Positions 59,061-64,000 of a DNA stretch of 64,000 bases are shown here, one piece after another. The stretch's first letter is position 1; each line of letters begins with the position of its first letter. The translations under genes and the position numbers were made by a program. Source of the stretch: Gonatopus flavifemur (taxonomy: Eukaryota > Arthropoda > Insecta > Hymenoptera > Dryinidae); assembly GCA_018340375.1 (NCBI GenBank), contig JAFFJZ010000003.1:10292001-10356000 (forward strand), written 5' to 3'. The notes under the pieces were generated by a model. It was not told where the DNA came from. It made no database searches and saw only the letters and a list, made by a program, of their open reading frames with translations.

Positions 59061-59972
59061 CATACCTGGGCATAACCTTAGTGAATTTGTTATTTCGATT
59101 GTTTGAACAATGCTTGCTGCACTGAAATCTTCGAAATCTAAGAAGAGCGCTCATTTCGCTCACATATCTGTCATCTCAGTGGCGCCTCAATGGAAATCCA
59201 TTTTTCACATCAATGTCCCATGATTTATGGAAAACATCAGTTAGAACTTGAAAAATAAATCTATGATTGCTCCTTCCTTCAATTCAAACTCACGACACTC
59301 CCAGAATTCAAGAATTCCTTTATCACCACCCTCTCAAAAATCTCTAACGCACATCCAATTATCTCTAAATGGTAATTATTTTCTACGACTCTACCATCCG
59401 ATCCCTCGCAGAACACTCTTTTCCCCTACATTTAAACGAACAATATTTGCAATGTACATACATTTTCAATGCCCCAGATAAACCATTATTACAATTATCA
59501 TCGTCTTAACGATAATGCAATGAAAACAATCCACTATCCCCCATCTGCACGAAAGTTAATTACATAATAATATTTAAATAGAAAAAAACGTGAACAATAA
59601 TACACTTACAGCGGACATAATATTTATATGATATACATTAAATGCAAACACGTATTATCCTTTATCGTTAGAACTTATCGAGATATCTTCGAAGAATAGA
59701 ATTACACGCGTTGTTTGATTCCATGTATATAAACACTCGATGCAATAGTAATCGTCCAACTGCAGCAGTGTTGGAGCATCACAACGGAAAACAGGAAAAG
59801 AGTAATAATAATCGACGGTACACAGAACTTCTTTAATTGAATAATTTCGAAGAAAATTGTTTTGCATATTACTTATCTGTTTCAAGAAAAAAAAATCATT
59901 TTATTTTTATTTAAAAAAAGAGAGATTTATGATTTTTTTTCTATCCATTCATGCGTGTTATGAATTGGACTG

Positions 59973-60371
59973 ATGCAATTGGATGAGAAAAACCCTGAAG
60001 GAAAAATCTTGACCTTGAATATCACAAGAGCTTGTCTATTCATTGCGGAACAGAGAAAAAGAGAGAAAGAGAGAAAGAGAGGTAGGGAATGTGTTGAACC
60101 GGTATCAACTCGACACGCGACTCTCGGACAAGCATCTACACACAATTTTCGAATAGGATTTTCAGACTTTTCAAGAGAAAAGGGAAAAGGTAAGCGATAT
60201 GCATATGAAAATTTTGCATTGACGTTCATGGTACACGACACACCCTGCAAAAGACGAAGGGGAGGGAATCGGTCGTCGTCGCCATTGTGTGTACAACGCA
60301 GAATAAATAACGCCATAGTAAGAATGCCACGAGATATATTATATGGCGACTACAGCGTGGAGCAGAAGTAG
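59973..60371 (+). CDS. Unassigned 132-codon frame with a strong 5' splice site
   Basis: Not recognised. It begins MQLDEKNPEGKILTLNITRA, passes a GAGAAA purine tract (Lys/Arg/Glu), and ends RDILYGDYSVEQK. AAAAG|GTAAGC at 60185-60195 is a near-ideal 5' splice site, so a 72-codon exon ending at 60189 is an alternative. The opposite strand is also open for 129 codons, which weakens the case. No domain. Confidence 0.15.
   Translation: MQLDEKNPEGKILTLNITRACLFIAEQRKREKERKRGRECVEPVSTRHATLGQASTHNFRIGFSDFSREKGKGKRYAYENFALTFMVHDTPCKRRRGGNRSSSPLCVQRRINNAIVRMPRDILYGDYSVEQK
60056..60081. repeat. (GAGAAA)n purine repeat
   Basis: About four GAGAAA units. Confidence 0.8.
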
Positions 60372-60525
60372 GCCACCATTACAATATTTTATTACAAGGC
60401 ACTAACGTACAATCTAACGTGCTCGTATGCATTCGTAATGAACGTATATGAGTCGCGTCGAATGTACTCCCTTTCTCTCTTCCTCCCCCGACTCCATACC
60501 GTGTCTACTCACTTCATCTTGCACT

Positions 60526-60553
60526 CTTTCTTTCTTTCTTTCTTTCTTTCTCT
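60526..60553. repeat. (CTTT)n microsatellite
   Basis: Seven CTTT units in a pyrimidine tract. Confidence 0.92.
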
Positions 60554-61329
60554 CACTCCAGTACTGCTGCCGCTGCTGGCTGCTCCTGTTGCTGCTACTA
60601 CAGTAACCGCGTATACAGACAGTTTCATTGAAATTTATATCTAGGTAACACATGTACGTAATATTTTATAAATTTATTATCCATGATGGGGTATCGATCA
60701 GTATAAAGGTCTTCTCTATTAAATTACAAAGTATAAATAACATTATTGCTTCTTTTTTTACAATTTTGCAGTAGTCTGCATTGGAACGAAGAAAAAATGT
60801 AACCAAATCCACACAGGTTTAATGTTGGAAAAAGCTGCGATGGACTAAATAAATAATCAAAGCTCGATTCATCTATTATCAATCCTGTTTTGAACGAGAA
60901 GAATTCCCGGAAATGAGTCTTGGAAGAATGAGATTTGAATAACAAAAATTGTGCAATAAATGTGCAAATCGCAGGAAAAGAAACCTGAAATGATCTAGAT
61001 CAAAATAATGTTCAGAACATTTGTATCTTAATCTCTCCTTCATCTTTCCTCTTCTTCTTCTTCCTCTTCTCTTTATTTGATAATCTATCATCTGAACGTG
61101 TATCTTTTTAAAGAGCGACCCGTAACCGCGAACGTACGAACGCATCGTTCAAAGAGAGGGAATACGAGCGAAAGTGTGACTACGACGAGAGATCCACCTT
61201 GCATATCCGGTAGTAGTGCCGTGTTACGATAGGAATCACGCAAATTCATCTTGAGCGGATGCCTATATGAATAAAAGTTTATTTAAAGACGATAGAGCTT
61301 TATATACATGTGCAACAGTAGAAGAAAAG

Positions 61330-61436
61330 AGTACAGAAGAGTCAGGGAGCATTGAGTAGAGGTCAGTCAATGGCCGCGTTGGTGGGCAGGTAGACTGTTA
61401 GAACGACTATGGTCTGTTTATAATAGTATGCGATAC
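61330..61436. promoter_or_regulatory. Candidate conserved non-coding block
   Basis: CAATGGCCGCGTTGGTGGGC, then GGTCTGTTTATAATAG with a forkhead TGTTTAT core; repeat-free and bounded by an AT microsatellite. Function inferred. Confidence 0.25.
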
Positions 61437-61459
61437 ATATATATATATATATATATATA
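61437..61459. repeat. (AT)n microsatellite
   Basis: About 11 uninterrupted AT units. Confidence 0.9.
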
Positions 61460-62199
61460 CACACAAATCGTTTAAAGAGTGAGCTCGTAGTTTATGTTAT
61501 AAATTATTATTATCGTATTTCATATAAAGAATAAGATTTATTAAAACCCTATGGATTACAAGCCTTACCAAGGAATACGTTGAAGGTATGTGTGTGCATA
61601 TGTGTGTGTTTGCATTGTGAGAATGTGGATAAAAACCTACAAACTTCTATTGCTCGTAACCCAAGTCAATGCATCCGACAGACGTATGGACGTGAATACG
61701 TGTAAGCTTGCATTACCGAAGGCTTACCAATCTACCGGCACGTCCATCTTACCGTGTCACGTATTTATTCTCAATTAATGCACATATGATTTCATATGAA
61801 ATTCAAAATATTTCTTGTTCGTTATTTTCTATTGTATTAAAACCGTTTATTGTTTCAAATTCCAACAAAACCTGCTTTTTATCTTTCTTTGAAATGTTGA
61901 AACAAATCGACACTTTTACAACTATTTTCATCCTCCCTGCAAATAAACAAACTTGTGACAAGAATTATGGTGCAGGTACTAGTAAGATCAACAAATTTAC
62001 ATTTTATATGCTTCTAATTATGAAAATATATTGAACTCTAGATACATCTTTCAATCGTTAAATGTAATTAGGATTTCTATTTACAACGTAGTTCTTGAAG
62101 AAAATAATTAAACGTTTTGACGATGCATGCGAATTTCATAACCATTTTCCATGTCGTGAAGTGTAAAAGCATGTACATATATATATCAGTATAATGATA

Positions 62200-62365
62200 A
62201 AAGCAGGCCTCGAGCTTGAAAATATTCCTTCCTACTTCTTATTCACCGGCGAACATTGATGCTGCGCGCAGTCATGTATTCACGTTACAACTCCATTTGC
62301 GGTTGTTTTCAATGTGTGAAATAACGTCAGATTGAATTAACCGAACACTTTTATTCGCTTTGAGA
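62200..62365. promoter_or_regulatory. Candidate enhancer with Runx-like and CRE-like cores
   Basis: Contains CCATTTGCGGTTGTTTTC (Runx core TGCGGTT), AAATAACGTCAG (half cAMP-response-type element) and a CpG-rich ATGCTGCGCGCAGTCATG palindrome-like word. Repeat-free; function inferred. Confidence 0.3.
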
Positions 62366-62371
62366 AGAAAA

Positions 62372-62384
62372 GGGGGGGGGGGGG
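62372..62384. repeat. (G)13 homopolymer
   Basis: Thirteen consecutive G, the longest G run in the window. It may also be prone to sequencing error. Confidence 0.85.
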
Positions 62385-62639
62385 AAAGGGAATTATTATT
62401 CTAGTTGATTTGAATCGTTGAAAACTTAAAAAGACAAACACGCGTTCTGTTGCGTGAAATGTACTTGTTGTGATCAAACGATTTAATGATTCATTAAAGT
62501 ATCACTAGATATTATCTATCCGCAGAACGCACGCTGGTATTTAAATGGTAATGACGGAATCGAGCGATGAATATATATTATATTCTATCCGAGGAGGAAA
62601 TATGAAAATAATCTCGGGAAATTTTTTTTGCATTCAACG

Positions 62640-64000
62640 ATAAATTATTCATAGATTAAGTAAGAGTTAGGGAATATCAATTTGAGTGGGAATTCTGAAG
62701 TTTGAGAAGTATTGAAAAATCACCATTATTGTATGCCCCAAGATGTATCGATGAAGAACTACAGAAAATTCCAAGGAACATTGTACGCCCACTATTACTG
62801 TACATGAAGGAGTTTGATCATCAGCATAATTTTCTTATGAATCGCGTTTTATGTGTAAATGAATAATTTTTATCAGATATGTGGAGATATTATCTCAAAC
62901 TTTTCTTCTTAGAAAATCCATAGCATTAAAATTGGGAATAATTCAATTTATTACAGTACATCGATGAAAATTGAACGAACTCGAAACATTCAGATGCCTT
63001 GTTCGATTATCGTAAGATCATATACTGTTGTGTTTCTTCAACTCACTTCAAATGTAGGAGAATCTGGGTCTAAGGTTTAATGATCTGGTAATGATTCACC
63101 TTTATCATTCTAACAACTGTAACCGTTACAACTGCTCAAGCAGTTCAAGGAGGATATGATACTTAATTCTATGCTTGGAATTTTTTTGAAACGAAACTGC
63201 ATCAAAGATTTCCATCTCTATAAACCCAGAGATTCTTTTCACTTCTTCATTCGGATGGAATCATACTTTCCCGTTTGAAATATTAGAAAGACATTATATT
63301 CCTAGTCCATGACATTCATAAAACGATATTATTATACCATAAAATAATTGTCTCATCAATGCCACTGTATTATTTACTTGTACTCGACAAGGACACATGA
63401 ATTGACCTTCAATTTACTTCAACTAATTATATCAGTGAGGATGACTATAAATTCATATAGTAAAAACAACGGTCATCATAACTAATTTGTCAAAGTAATT
63501 ATCAACGCAAGCATTGTTACACAATTTCAAGTATAAAATTTCTTTTGTGGATTCTATATTCACTTGTGGAATACGTTAGATGTTATTTCTTTTCAATTAG
63601 AATTCAAAAGACTCGAACGATTCATGTTCTGGAATTTATATTCCATAGCATGTAAAACCTTTACAGAGAAAATATGCATATCCCATTGCATATATTCACA
63701 AATTCTATATCAGGGGATGTAAAAAATTATATTCCCATTCGTGCATTTTATTAAACATGTGACATTTGACGCGAGTGAGTGTTTCATTTCACCTTTCGAA
63801 TTTTAATTTTTCTCATCAAGATGATGGAAGAAGTACAAAGACAAAATATAACATTTTTGAAAAATTTATATCCGCACGATCTACTTTGTGAAGGAATTTT
63901 AATTAAAAATTAAGAATAAGTTGTTGCAGATTTTTTTGAGAATTTTGTTAGATCTTCAACTTCTCTTTTAAAATTCAATCAAATTTAATATTCAAAGGAT
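62640..64000. other. AT-rich stretch without recognised gene
   Basis: No transposon ends, RNA genes or coding frames recognised; the window ends inside this stretch. Confidence 0.5.

Noticed and set aside
1..64000. Known conserved insect microRNAs (let-7, miR-1, miR-9, bantam, miR-10, miR-184 and others)
   Set aside because: I looked for their recognisable mature-sequence words on the plus strand only and saw none; the minus strand was not scanned for them.

Overview
This window looks like non-coding DNA from an insect nuclear genome, most likely a hymenopteran. The evidence is circumstantial: AT-rich DNA in which CpG is not depleted, abundant short microsatellites and purine/pyrimidine tracts, many small TA-flanked inverted-repeat elements, no operons, and no open frame longer than about 165 codons. 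I could not name the species or a host gene. The stretch is either intergenic or a very large intron. No convincing complete protein-coding gene, rRNA or functional tRNA was recognised. Long frames at about 1.3, 9.2, 31.5, 34.7 and 44.8 kb are translations of simple repeats or pyrimidine tracts.

The window alternates between two textures. The first is relatively GC/CpG-rich islands holding nearly all the microsatellites and transposon-free blocks dense in homeodomain, Sox, forkhead and E-box-like cores (about 1.0-3.5, 8.7-10.3, 12.7-14.0, 16.6-18.3, 21.3-26.3, 29.7-32.1, 34.3-35.2, 38.2-40.1, 42.6-45.3, 51.5-52.0, 54.7-57.9 and 59.3-62.7 kb). I read these as candidate cis-regulatory or conserved non-coding DNA. 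The second is AT-rich deserts holding most of the mobile-element debris.

The best supported features are mobile and repeat structures found by matching ends by eye. They include a family-rich set of TA-flanked MITE-like elements (10853, 18548, 24080, 27071, 41417, 41901 and others), a 614-bp element at 53537-54150, a composite element at 48619-49785 that contains a 67-bp tandem duplication, a tRNA-like SINE head and a nested 300-bp MITE, and a large imperfect foldback at about 40490-41255 whose arms would form a long hairpin RNA if transcribed. A 35-bp tandem array lies at 20620-20773 and a degenerate repeat cluster at 58370-59060.

Three stretches look coding-like but are unassigned: 30747-31088 (+), 36274-36498 (+, directly abutting a MITE) and 22410-22948 (-, hydrophobic, two frames). 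They are reported as low-confidence gene fragments. Genes do not visibly work together here; the plausible function of the window is regulatory, with transposons filling the gaps.
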